This document shows, piece after piece, positions 22,678 to 33,899 of a DNA stretch of 64,000 nt. The position numbers were made by a program, and so were the translations under genes. The stretch is from the NCBI GenBank assembly GCA_016802295.1, contig JAESIW010000137.1, positions 4,615,656-4,679,655 on the forward strand, given 5' to 3'. The notes under the pieces are model-generated. The model made no database searches. It saw nothing but the letters and a program-made list of their open reading frames with translations, and was not told where the DNA came from. How positions within the stretch are numbered: position 1 is the first letter of the stretch; each line of letters starts with the position of its first letter. Source of the DNA: Brachionus rotundiformis. Lineage: Eukaryota > Rotifera > Eurotatoria > Ploima > Brachionidae.

Positions 22678-24165
22678 TTTTTTTAATATCTGAAAGACTA
22701 AAAAAATTATTTTTTTTTTTATAAACTGATATGCCAAATTAAATTTAAAATAAAAAAATCTAATTTTAATTCTAATCTTTTAAATAAAACTTTTTAAGCC
22801 GTACCAGTGCACGTACAGAAAAAACTCATGTTTATTTGTTTCTATAGATGCATTCTTTTTGAATTGTGCTTCATCACAATTTGCAGCTAATTTGCTTTTT
22901 CATCATTATTATGATATTTTTTCTTAAGTATCTAACCATAAATAAAAGGCTACTCTGAAAAAAACGCAAGTCTTGAAAAGAAAAAAGTGACTCTCTAGTG
23001 AAAATAATTTGGCTTCAAACTATCCAAGATTATTTTTATGAATTTATAAAATAAATATCACTAAAATATGAAATTTGATACCAAAGACAAATGAAGTTAA
23101 TATTTAGCATAATTTTTAAAAATAGAAAAATTTTTATTTAATTTCATTACCTAAAAAAACTCTTTTTTATCTTAATATTCAAGCTTCCAATGAAAAAAAG
23201 CTCTTGTAGTGGAATTTGTTTCTGGATATTTACCTTTTGATAACTCAAAGATATAAATAATCTTAAGTTTATGAATCCAGAAAATACACTCTCTTAAGAA
23301 TTTTTTGTCTAACGTGTATTTAGGCGAGAAATTGGTTTTGCAAATTTGGAAAATTCTAATTTTTAAGGATAGAACAGTTAGAAATGGAAATAAAAAAAGG
23401 ACGAATTTATTGTCATTGTGATTTTAAAAATTTAAAGAAAAAAATTCTAAAGAAAATAGACTAAAAATAATTTTTTATATTAAATTTTTAACTTTCGAAG
23501 AAAATCGTCAACATTTGTTAAATAATTTTTAATCAAATTCCTGATTTTATACTCAAGAAATGTATTTAGCATGTAAAAATAAAAATTTCTAATTATTGAT
23601 TTAAAAATTGATTACATAAGATTTCAATTATAGAGATTTTTTTTAAACTAAATTCTTCAAATTACATTATTATTCCAATTTGTACTTATAGAAAGACAGC
23701 AACACATTTTTATACTTATATTTTCCAAATTTAGAGCAATAAATTTTATTAATTAAAAATTTTTAATTTCTTTTTTGTTTTTAAAATATTTACTTGAGCA
23801 TATCTTTACAATTAATGTCATAATTAAGCTAAAATAATGATTGCATAAGAAATGTTCGAATGTGGCAATGGAAATTAATCGGGTCACACCCTAACAAAAT
23901 GCAAACACTTGGTTTTGCACAAGAACTCAACACAAGCCAAATCCCTTTTAGCTTAAATATATTGAAATAAAAATTTTAGTTTATTTTGAAATTAATATTA
24001 ATAAAATAGTATCCAAAAATTTTTTTATCTATTTAATCTAAGATAAGATATTTTTAAATAATAAGATAAAACAAACGTGTTTCTGGGACAGTTAGCATCT
24101 TTTTTGAGTGTACTACTAATTCTAAATTCTTTAACTTACATGCACCAATTTTCTAGAGAGCCAAA
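22678..24165. other. Intergenic region between divergent genes
   Basis: AT-rich spacer between the divergent thioredoxin and ALDH7A1, so it must hold both promoters. A GC-richer patch at about 23850-23950 (for example GGGTCACACCCT) might be a regulatory block; no factor site can be named. No gene is supported. Confidence 0.4.
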
Positions 24166-26154
24166 ATGAATCATATGATCAAATTAACCAATATTCATAG
24201 AAAAAAATTTCTATTACAAAATTTTAAAAGAATGTCTAGCTTTTTGATAAACGAGCCGCGCTATGCTTTTTTGAAAGAGCTTGGCTTAGCCGAGAATAAT
24301 AGTGGCGTTTTCAATGGTAAATGGTTTGGCAATGGTGAATCTATTCGATCTATCTGTCCAGCCAACAACAAGCCAATTGCAAACGTTACCCAGGTACTAA
24401 ACAACCTTATTACCTTTGCTTAAGAATATTTAGGATTTTTTTTCCTAAAAGGGTACTGTTCAAGACTATGACCAATGTGTTGAAGAAGCCATGAAAGCAT
24501 GGGAAATTTGGGCAGATGTAAATTTTAGAGTTTTAATTTTTCGAAAAAATATTTATTTCGTTTGTTGGTAGATTCCAGCTCCGAAGCGTGGAGACATAAT
24601 CCGTCAAATTGGCGAATCTCTACGCAAATACAAAGAGCCTCTTGGAAAACTGGTAAATAGAGAATCAATTATAAATAAATTTTTGAATAATTGTTGAATT
24701 TAAATTTTAAAAGATTTCTTTGGAAATGGGTAAAATATTGCCAGAGGGTCTCGGTGAGGTACAAGAGTTCATTGATGTATGTGACTATGCCACTGGTTTA
24801 TCCAGAATGTTTGAGGGAAAAATATTTCCGTCAGAAAGTAAAATTTTCAATTAAGTAAAAATTTTTTGATATTAGATAAAAATTAATGAAGGACCTGGTC
24901 ACTTTTTGATGGAACAATGGAACCCGCTTGGTATTGTTGGAATCATATCTGCTTTTAATTTTCCAAATGCAGTTTTTGGTTGGAACAATTCAATTTCACT
25001 TGCGTGTGGCAATGTAACATTATGGAAAGGCGCACCATCAACTCCTCTAATCTCAATAGCTACAACAAAGTAAATTGGAAAAATTTAATAGACATTTATC
25101 AATTTTGTTCAGAATCATAGCTTCTGTGTTGGAAAAAAATGACTTGCCCGGTGCTATTTGTTCGTTAGTATGTGGTGGTGCAGACATTGGGCATCAATTA
25201 AGTATTGACAACAGAATCAAGCTTGTTTCCTTCACGGGTAGTTGCGCTGTTGGCAAGAAAGTCAATGCTTTGGTTCGAGAACGCTTTGGAAAAGTACTCC
25301 TCGAATTGGGCGGAAATAATGCCATAATTGTTATGGATGATGCCGATTTGGAACTTGCTACCCCAGCTATCTTTTTTGCCGCTGTTGGCACCGCTGGTCA
25401 ACGATGCACCAGTGCCAGAAGATTGGTAACTTAAAAAAATATAAATAATTTAATATATTTTATATTTATATATATTTGGTTAGATTGTTCACGAAAAAGT
25501 ATATGATGAATTGGTTCAAAGGTTGACTAAGGCTTACTCGCAGCTTAAAATAGGAGATCCATTGGAGCCATCAACAATATACGGTCCTTTGCACAATCCA
25601 CAAGCTGTTGACAAGTACTTACAAGCTATCGAAGATGCCAAAAATCAAGGTGGTACCATTCACTTTGGAGGCAAACGAATCGAAAACAGAGAAGGAAATT
25701 ATGTTGAACCGACAATTGTAACTGGTCTTGCTCATGATGCCGAAGTGGTACATAGAGAGACTTTTGCTCCAATTTTGTATATATTAAAATGCAAAGATTT
25801 AAATGAGGCTATAAAATGGAACAACGAAGTGAATGAAGGTCTGTCAAGCAGCTTGTTCACTCAAAATATGTCAAATTTGTTCCAATGGGTCGGACCAAAG
25901 GGCTCTGATTGTGGTATTGTTAATTTGAATATTCCGACAAGTGGAGCTGAAATAGGCGGTGCTTTTGGAGGAGAAAAGCATACAGGAGGTGGCCGTGAAT
26001 CTGGTAGCGATTCGTGGAAAGCTTACATGAGACGTTCTACATGGTAGGATAACTATTAATAGATTTTTATTAAAATTTAATATTTTTTAATTTCAAAAGC
26101 ACAATCAATTATAGCAAAGATTTGCCTTTAGCTCAAGGAATTAAGTTTGAATAG
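24166..26154 (+). CDS. ALDH7A1: Alpha-aminoadipic semialdehyde dehydrogenase (antiquitin)
   Basis: Eight exons: 24166-24393, 24452-24517, 24572-24652, 24714-24837, 24892-25069, 25113-25425, 25484-26043 and 26100-26154; introns are 42 to 61 bases. The product is about 534 residues. It oxidises alpha-aminoadipic semialdehyde in lysine degradation and betaine aldehyde. Signatures: EQWNPLGIVGIISAFNFP (cofactor loop), SFTGSCAVGKK (NAD site), LLELGGNNAII (catalytic glutamate), GQRCTSARRL (catalytic cysteine), ETFAPILY and GGEKHTGGGRESGSD. The basic leader MNHMIKLTNIHRKKFLLQNF fits a mitochondrial presequence; MSSFLINEPRY at residue 25 is an internal methionine where the cytosolic mammalian form starts. 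The exon-5 acceptor is AATGAAG before GACCTGG, chosen over a nearer ATTAG because it restores SERPGH spacing. Confidence 0.96.
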
Positions 26155-26759
26155 GCATATTTTTTACTTTTAAAGTTTTGAACTTTTAATTGTTTAATTT
26201 GAATTATTTTATTTCAATAAAAACAAATTTTAGTCTTGGTTATTTGAATTGATTATTTTATTTATTTAGTGTGCTTGTCAACACACTGTATTGTCCTCTC
26301 TTTAACTCTGATTGAATAAGTTTGCCAAAGCAGCAATATATTTATTGTAGCAAAACATCACCAAAACAAAAACTATACATGAAATTAATTTATACATATT
26401 TAAATAGTACTGTAACCAGTGAAATTCGATCATAAAAAAATTTGATTAAGGATTCCCTAGGAATTCCTGAAGTCTTAACTAGTAGTTTATTAACATTTTA
26501 ACATAGTGTATAGTATAAAAATGGGATGAGGGTGAAGATACAAAAAAATAAGATTAAAATACATAAAAAAAGTGAGAGCCACATAAAAAAAAATTTATTC
26601 TTACAAAAAGTTGACAAGCACATAAATATTAAATCAAAAAAAGTCAATAACGCATAAAAATTATTTTAATATTATTTCTTTTAATCTTAATAAAGAGTCA
26701 GTAACGCATAAAGTTAATAAAAAAAATATAGTCAATAAAAATTTTAATCAAAATTTAGT

Positions 26760-27467
26760 CTTTTTCAAACCATTGGCCAGCTTTCCTTTTTTTTGTTTTA
26801 GTTCTTGAATTGAATTTTTGAATAAAAACACCAGGGAAACTAATAGAGTCTAATAAACAACACCCATCAAGATGAGTGCAGACCGCCTTGTCTAAAAAAT
26901 TAACACAAGTAACTTTTTACTTGTAATTCCAAGATGAAAATGAGCTTGTTCATTGCCTTCTTTGATGTGATTGCCAAAATAAATTGGTTCATCTTGACTT
27001 TACGAATTCATATGAATATTTTTAAATAACTTTGGTTTTACAAATTCTTCAAGACCCTCTATGCTATTGACATCGCCATGACGTTTGCGTCGATATTTTA
27101 AATAATTTTGTATTTGAACTAAATTTGGTCTAGATTTGTCGTTATAATAATTCAGTTATATCTCTTGATACACTTTAAACGGCTTCGAAATATTGCGATA
27201 AATTAACTCTTCAATTATTTCTTTGAATTTGGGTTTTATGCCTTTCTTTGTAATCTCTATCGTTCTGTTGTTTGTATTATCAGCAGATGGAGGGTGTAAG
27301 TTTACACCTTTGACAATAATCGTTCGACTTTTGAGACATTTCAAAATCAAATATCGAGTTGGACAATTTGGACAACACCGACAAAATGAATAAATAACTC
27401 TCATTTTGTGCATATCATTTTCGGAACAGATGGTGCAATTATTTAAATTAGAATTCGCTGATGACAT
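26760..27467 (-). mobile_element. Degraded MULE-type transposase with zinc-finger N-terminus
   Basis: On the minus strand an open frame of 103 codons (27467-27156) begins MSSANSNLNNCTICSEND and has CRCCPNCPTRYLILKCL, a cysteine-rich FLYWCH-like DNA-binding module. Beyond its stop the reading continues as IQNYLKYRRKRHGD, then FHLGITSKKLL, then a one-base shift and FLDKAVCTHLDGCCLLD-SISFPGVFIQK. GITS-LL followed by HLDG-C and a FPG block is the start of the MULE catalytic domain, where the D of HLDG is the first catalytic acid. Stops and a frameshift show it is inactive. No terminal inverted repeats were located. Confidence 0.6.
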
Positions 27468-28449
27468 AGGCGGAAATTGATTGAGAAAAAACTCAAAAAC
27501 TCGAGTTCGGTTTCGGAATTAAGCTTGGAAATAACAATCCAATTGATTTTTTTTTTTCATTTTAAAAATTTTATGTGTTTTTCACTTGATTCAAATTGTA
27601 TATATCGAAAAAATTTTAAAGTGAGACAAACGCATAACTTTTTTAGCATTTATTTTTGTAATTAATATTTTTATGGGTTATTTTTTTGGATTCACTTTTT
27701 TTATTTGTTTTTAAACTTAATCCGTAAAAATGTATTATTATGATACCAAATTCAAAATAGCTTTTTACTAAAACAGAAGATTTGAAAAATTTTAAAAAAT
27801 AAAAGATAATCATTTCGGTTAAGTATCTAATAAAATTCATAATTAATTTATTTGTAAAATCTTCCTTCATTTATTTGAAAAAAAATTGATAAATTAATTC
27901 TATTTTAACCCATTTCGAATTATTGCTATAATTTACGATTTATCTTTTTTTGGACTGAACCAATTTTGATATTTTTTCTTAAAAAACTAGAATTTAAAAT
28001 TCAAAAAAATTTCAAAAAAAGACACTTTATTAAAATAAACAAATACAGTTCCAGGTTATAACTTTTGTGTCCTCAATATATAAAATAAGGAAAAATATTT
28101 TTTTTTCTTTATAAAAATAAATCGTAAATCGACAAATCTAAGCCAGATCCGTAATAAAGTACAATAAAGCATATCATAGTTGAGAAGATTTTCAAGCATA
28201 TGGCATTAGCTACGAAAAGTGCATTAAAGTAAGGTCCATCTTGAGTCAGAAAAGTTTTTAATTGAATGCTTACACCATTAAGTAAATCTTAATTTACGAT
28301 ACAATTTTTTTTTAATTACATTGTATAAGATTTACTCTTATTTTAGTTTTTTGCATATGCTGGTTTTTACTATTGTCAATGACAATGAATGAAATTGAAT
28401 ATAGAACAAAATTTTTTATTTATTACTTTTTTTTTAGATAAAAACAAAG

Positions 28450-28694
28450 TGTATTTTTTAAGAGTAAAAATTTTTCAAAATAGGGTAAAACTTTAAGTCT
28501 AATAGCACATCTTGTACATCCATATCATATTATATCTGCTTGCAATGTTTTTGTAGCTTTTTTTACAATCCAGTTATTTCCCTGAAATTCTCGATCAAAG
28601 CATTTTTTAGAATCCTCCAAAGAACGAAAGCTACAGAAACTTTTACCTCTTCCTCTAGTTTAGAAAAATGTTCATTAGTCACATCTTGAGACAT
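28450..28694 (-). mobile_element. FLYWCH/MULE N-terminal zinc-finger-like fragment
   Basis: The minus strand carries FRSLEDSKKCFDREFQGNNW, a polar strand, then YGCTRCAIRLKVL. The spacing of tryptophan, aromatic, and C-x-x-C fits the WRKY-GCM1/FLYWCH modules at the front of MULE transposases, but a stop precedes YGC and an ATG-led overlapping frame reads through in another phase. Weak, and treated as debris of a second element. Confidence 0.35.
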
Positions 28695-29650
28695 GTTTTA
28701 GGGATTTCTTCAATTACAGAGTGATTTTAGAGTTAAGGTAAAGGGTCAATTTTAATTGAACATTAAAGGATTAATTAATAATTAATTTTTGTTTTCTCGG
28801 TTGTATAAGAGTTTCATTTCAGTCAATTATGTATTAAATTAAAATAGTCTAAAATTCAAATGTAGTTGACATAAAATAAAAAGATGAAATGTTTTTATTT
28901 AGTTTCTAGTTCAGTATTTTTGTTTTATTTATTATTTATATTAATGTTATTTAAAAATATCACATGCATTGACAATAGGACAAAAAAATTTTTTTTTATT
29001 ATGTATTTTTTTGGGATTTAAATCAAACAGGAAATGAGAAGCTCTTGAGATTTTCACGTGTATTTTCATACATTTTAGCTAATGAGATTTAATCATAATC
29101 TTAATTTATCTTAATTTAACCAACACTGTATTTTAAAGACTTATCATGTCATATTAATAACAACGAAGCACTTAAACCTATTTATTTATATACTTATTTA
29201 TGATTATTATCAATAAAATTTGACAAAAAACTTCAGTAAGCTGATTTATTAAATATTTTCTCTGATTGAACTATCAAAAAAATCTTTACAAACATTAAAC
29301 TTTGATTTATTAAATGAATTTATTAAATAAATTAGAATTTAATTTTTGATGACACAATTTTTTAAAACGAATTGATAATTTCCAAAGTATTTACCAAAAA
29401 TAAAAAAAAATTAACTTAACTAATTTTTTAGTAAAATTAAACATTTTGCCATTTTGCCATCTTTAAACATAACAATAAAATTACGCTACATAAAAAGACA
29501 AACTTCCCATTTAAAATACCAAAAATCCACTTATCATTGCAGCACTTGATATAATAAATTTATAGATTAGCAATATTTATGTCATACAGTCATAACTTAG
29601 TTTTGAAACGTGTCATATTTTAACAAAGTAAAAATTAATTTAAAAAATAA

Positions 29651-30661
29651 ATGATTTTAAATATGAATCAAAAAAATTTAGAAATAAATTTTCGACGACT
29701 TTTGGTTAAAACCACTGAATTAGCCGAAAAAAAAGAAGATAAACCTAACTGGCGATTAGAAAAATATGTTCAAAATCTTGACGAAATTTTAAAACAACTT
29801 AACAAACTTACTGTAAAGTAAAATAAATGAAACTTTAGCAATAAATATTATCTAATTAATTAAAATAATTAATTAAAGTAAACCATCAAATGATGCTTTA
29901 AAAGATTACGGACGAAGAGTTGATTTTTTAAGACAATTAAGCAATATTAAAGTAAATTAATTTAATAAACTATTCTAATTTAATTGAGTTGACTCCTGTC
30001 TAGAATAACAGAAATGGTTCTAGTGCCAAAGTTAAGCCAGAGACAAATATAAAGCTATCCAACCCTAGTAGTTTAATGACAGTCAAAGATGTCAAACAAA
30101 AACAAATGTACCATCAAACATTTATTGATCAAGAAAATGTCTTAAGAGACCAATTATTTTCCAAGTCGGCGACCAAGATTTTGGAACGAGAAGAAAAAGA
30201 CTTACAAGAGTTAATAAAAGAAGAGCAAGAGTATCAAGAAAAAATTGCCAATGAAATGCTCAAATCTGTCAGTTCGATAAAAGAAAATTCATTGTTGGCA
30301 AAAAAAATTATCAAAAGCGACATTGAGGTAACTATTGATCTAGTTAATATAATATTTATTATTTTAAAATAAGGTATTGGGAAATCTAAACGCAAATGCT
30401 TCGTCCAACAGTGATAATTTAAAATCAGCAAATGATAACTTGGGTGAAAGGGTGTCTCGGTCGTGCAATTGTTGGATATGGTTGATGATATTGCTAATAT
30501 TTATTATTTTTGTTATGATGGTCTTATTCATGAAGCTTTTTCCAAAGCAAAAATATTCCACGTACATTTCGTCTGAGCATACAACATCCACTACTTATAA
30601 CTATTACACTCATAATTCAATTGATATGAATAGTACAGTTTTAGACCGCAAAGAATTATAG
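29651..30661 (+). CDS. USE1: ER-Golgi SNARE USE1
   Basis: Four exons, 29651-29817, 29879-29951, 30004-30327 and 30374-30661, encode about 283 residues. USE1 is the Q-SNARE on the ER that acts with syntaxin-18, SEC20 and SEC22 in retrograde Golgi-to-ER fusion. Exon 1 has NFRRLLVKTTELAEKK and WRLEKYVQNLDEIL, the N-terminal signature; exon 2 has DYGRRVDFLRQL. Exons 3 and 4 have the SNARE helix (EYQEKIANEMLKSVSSIKEN to VSRSCNCW) and a single membrane anchor (IWLMILLIFIIFVMMVLF, about residues 226-243). Mammalian USE1 ends within about 10 residues of the anchor; here about 38 more residues follow, with many Tyr, Thr and Asn, ending RKEL. The exon-1 donor is AAAGTAAAAT, not the earlier GTAAAG, because this keeps the helix spacing to DFL. 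Confidence 0.93.
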
Positions 30662-31925
30662 CTATTTTTATTTTGTAATTTTTTTATCAATAAACAAGCG
30701 ACAACAAATAAATTTATTTTTATATTTTTATTCCTTAATTTTTTTAATACATACGAATCATGTCCTTAAAAATATTGATTTCTAGAAATAAAACCATTAA
30801 GAATCATTATTCTTATTAAATATCTATTTAAGATAACTATGATCTGTTTTCATTTTAAATTTAAAAAAAATTTAAATAATATAACTACATTATTTGAATT
30901 AATTAAATTGGTTAAATTAGTTTAAATTAGTCATGGAAACAAAAGGAAATAAATTGAAAGTAATTTTGGCCATTTAAATCATTTCAATTTTTTAACTTTT
31001 GTCCAAGTCTTGTCGGCGCTGCTGGCTTCGACTATCTGACAGTATAAAATCCGAAAGGAGCAAGAATCTTCTGTACAGCTGACCCTCTGCAGGTAGCTAG
31101 TCTAAATAGTTGCCGAGTTGAAAGTAAATTTAAGTGCTCGGACGAGTGGCGCTGTTTATGATGAACATCCCACTTGCTTTTTAGATGCCGTCATAACTCT
31201 GCCAAAGCCAGTCCCAATCCTGGTAAAAGAGGAGGACATAAAATTAATTAATTTTATTTAAATTTATAGCTCAAATTCAAAAATTGTATTTAAATCTTAT
31301 AACAAACAATTTTTAAAAATAAAAAATAATAATTTATTTACAAATTAAATTTCATATTTTAACTCGAATTATTATTTCTAGCAATTAAAAATCTATTTTT
31401 TCAAAATAACTCTATTTGAGCTATTAAATTATATGATACAATAATTTTTTGAAATTAGCTAAAGCTTTAACTCGTTTCCTAAAATGAATCCTTGCCAATG
31501 TTGAACGACTTAGTTTAAACACATCTTCATTTTTCTCCTAACTTTCGTCTCTTCACTATCTAATTTTTGCTTTTAACGAAATCCTTCCATTCCTGATTAA
31601 AATTTATTTTAGATGAATTTAATGTAAGTTTTTGCTTAAAATTTTGCTTCTTTTCCTAAAAATCAAAACTTAAATTGGCACACTTTTTAACAATCTTAAA
31701 TGATCAATTAAAACCAACAAATCATTTAAACATTGAATAAGAAAAATCCAGTTTTAATATCTGGTTAAAGTTTGACAGCCTTAAAGATAGAGATCTCCTA
31801 TCTACCAACCTCGTATACAAATTTTTTAACATGGCGAGAATTTTTACTCCAGTACAACCATTTTAAAATTGAAAAGTATTTTATATATATAGATATATTT
31901 GTGAATAAATTATTTATTTATAAAA
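30662..31925. other. Intergenic region with GC-richer island
   Basis: 3' end region of USE1 (AATAAA-type signal at about 30690) and a spacer before the transporters, which point toward it. A 240-base GC-richer island at about 31005-31245 has no frame free of stops and no recognisable domain; its composition and abrupt edges suggest a mobile-element remnant, possibly the 3' part of a LINE. Otherwise nothing is seen. Confidence 0.4.
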
Positions 31926-33203
31926 TCAAAATTTAAAAAAAATTATTTTTTTGACAATATCACCAGTTGTTCTCTCTGATTTTTTGATATTTTTTTCTAT
32001 TTTTACATCTAATTTGGACTCAGTGTGCTTTTCTTCAAACAATTTGAATATAAGTACAATAAAAGTTCCAGTAAGTATGGAAATAGCACCAATTATTTTC
32101 CATTTGTTAACTAAAATGTCCAAAAAAAAATACTGTAACCAAAATGTAAAGAAAACGTCAGTTGTTTTAGTGATGGCTATTTTTGTGGCATCTTCATATT
32201 TGAATGATATATTCAAAAATATTTGCCCCAAAAGACTACAACCTGATGCTGCAAGTGAATAAAGAATATCAAAAAGAATATCGCTTTTCTCTTGTGAAAA
32301 ATCTTGGTGATAAAACTTGAACCAAGTTAATAAAATGCTGAGAATTAATGATAAGGGAAAGCCGAACCATGTGATACATATTGTGCTATAGGCCCAGTGG
32401 ACCTTGGAATTGGATAATTTTTTTAGCACCAAAAATATTGCACTTGTTAAAAATGCGGCCACAAATGTCATCGATATGCCAATAGGTGACTTGTATTCTT
32501 CTAGTTTGTTCTCATAATTTTCAGTAATGTTGGAAAAGTTTGTTCTTTGTTTAAGCTCTTTTGGAAATAAAAAGCTTGGTTGAGTGATGCAAAGTACTCC
32601 GATTGCTGTCAAAAAAATTGAAGAAACGTGAGCTATGGTCAGTTTTTCTTTCAAAAATATCCTTGACATGATGGCCGTAATAATAAGACTTGAGTGCGTC
32701 AGAGATACTACATCAGATGGATTGATGAGCATAACTGCAAAATAAATAGATAAAAGAGACAAAGAACCAATAAATCCTCTGAGTATAATTAATTTAAATT
32801 GTTTTTTTGGTCCTGTTAAATCCATACCTTTCGATTTCATGAAAATAGCCATTATCAAAAAAGCTGAAGCATACCGTATTGTAGCATGGTCGGCTGCAGA
32901 AAACCATTTAGCTCTTTTTATAAATATTTGCGATAAACAGAACGAAAAAGCTGAAATTATTCCATAAATGTAACCACGGTACAGAGTGATATTTTTGAAT
33001 AAACCACGAGATTTTTCTTCATGGGAGCCATTATTATCCAATAATGAATCATTTGCAGGATCCAAAAATTCTCTATGAATCTGTCTGTAGTGAAGAGAAG
33101 CCTTTGACGAGCTTAAAATTGCTATGTCACCAACTTCGATTAATGATTCCTCATCAACAGGATGATTTTCTATTTCTATTTCCCTAATGACTTTTAAAGA
33201 CAT
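31926..33203 (-). CDS. SLC35G/EamA-family membrane transporter, copy A
   Basis: About 425 residues, single exon. The start is the ATG at 33203 (MSLKVIREIEIE), matching the start of the neighbouring copy; the open frame extends 30 codons further upstream, but that extension is not shared. A hydrophilic N-terminal region of about 75 residues (ending SLHYRQIHREF, then DNNGSHEE) precedes ten predicted membrane helices arranged as two EamA repeats (GYIYGIISAFSFCLSQIF begins the first; IGISMTFVAAFLTSAIFLVL begins the second). Family motifs LINPSDVVSLTHSSLIITAI, MSRIFLKEKLTIAH and VHWAYSTICITWFG are shared with SLC35G1. Substrate unknown; nucleotide-sugar-transporter relatives act in Golgi or ER membranes, so that location is plausible. 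Copy B lies 700 bases away in the same orientation. Confidence 0.88.
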   Translation of the reverse strand: MSLKVIREIEIENHPVDEESLIEVGDIAILSSSKASLHYRQIHREFLDPANDSLLDNNGSHEEKSRGLFKNITLYRGYIYGIISAFSFCLSQIFIKRAKWFSAADHATIRYASAFLIMAIFMKSKGMDLTGPKKQFKLIILRGFIGSLSLLSIYFAVMLINPSDVVSLTHSSLIITAIMSRIFLKEKLTIAHVSSIFLTAIGVLCITQPSFLFPKELKQRTNFSNITENYENKLEEYKSPIGISMTFVAAFLTSAIFLVLKKLSNSKVHWAYSTICITWFGFPLSLILSILLTWFKFYHQDFSQEKSDILFDILYSLAASGCSLLGQIFLNISFKYEDATKIAITKTTDVFFTFWLQYFFLDILVNKWKIIGAISILTGTFIVLIFKLFEEKHTESKLDVKIEKNIKKSERTTGDIVKKIIFFKF

Positions 33204-33899
33204 TTTGAATTTAAAATATTTTGTTAGAAAATTCGATAAATAAATGTAAGATAAGATAATAAAAAATACAAGTCGACCCTCGTTTATCTGCACGTTTTTA
33301 CCTATACTCCTGTCTAGCTAAAAAGTAAAATTCAAATTTTTTTCAATTATTGAGGATATAGTTACATAAGTCATATTTAACACCTTACATTTTTATCTTA
33401 TCTTCAAAATTTGTATTGAAAACATCAATTTTTAAAATATTTATTTAATTGTTTGACATATGAGAAACATAAATGATGTATACTCATAATTTTGATAAAA
33501 TTGAATTAATACTAATTTAAAAAAAAATCTATTAAAAATGAAATTAAAAAAAAACCTTAAAATAACAATTAAATGATAACTTGTATTATTTTTTGATGAA
33601 TTTGAAAGTCCTAATGGATTCAATTCATATTTTCATTGAATTTTAGCTTATCTCTACGACTAAAAGAGTCTTGAGTAAAACATTATTAAAATTTACCTAG
33701 ACGAATGTTAAATGATTTTTAAACAACAATCCTTATCAAAAAATAAAATCTTATAGGTTAAAATTTCAGCAAAAACTTTAAAGGGTTTAAATTTATTAAC
33801 AATAAAAAGATTTTATTTTTCACCAAAATACACTAAATTAATGAATAAAAAATCGAAAATTATTTAAAAAAATTCATATCTATTTTTAACAATTATTTA
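33204..33899. other. Intergenic region between tandem transporter genes
   Basis: AT-rich spacer, 5' flank of copy A and 3' flank of copy B, both on the minus strand. No gene is supported; 33441-33623 is a chance low-complexity open frame. Confidence 0.4.

Larger units (their letters stand above)
26155..29650. other. Intergenic region with MULE debris
   Basis: Three and a half kilobases between ALDH7A1 and USE1, holding a degraded MULE-type element on the minus strand (26760-27467) and a second zinc-finger-like fragment (28450-28694). The rest is AT-rich with short chance open frames (for example 27477-27665 and 27643-27870) that I do not call. Confidence 0.4.

Noticed and set aside
27477..27870. 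Two small open frames at 27477-27665 (+) and 27643-27870 (-)
   Set aside because: No domain and AT-driven composition.
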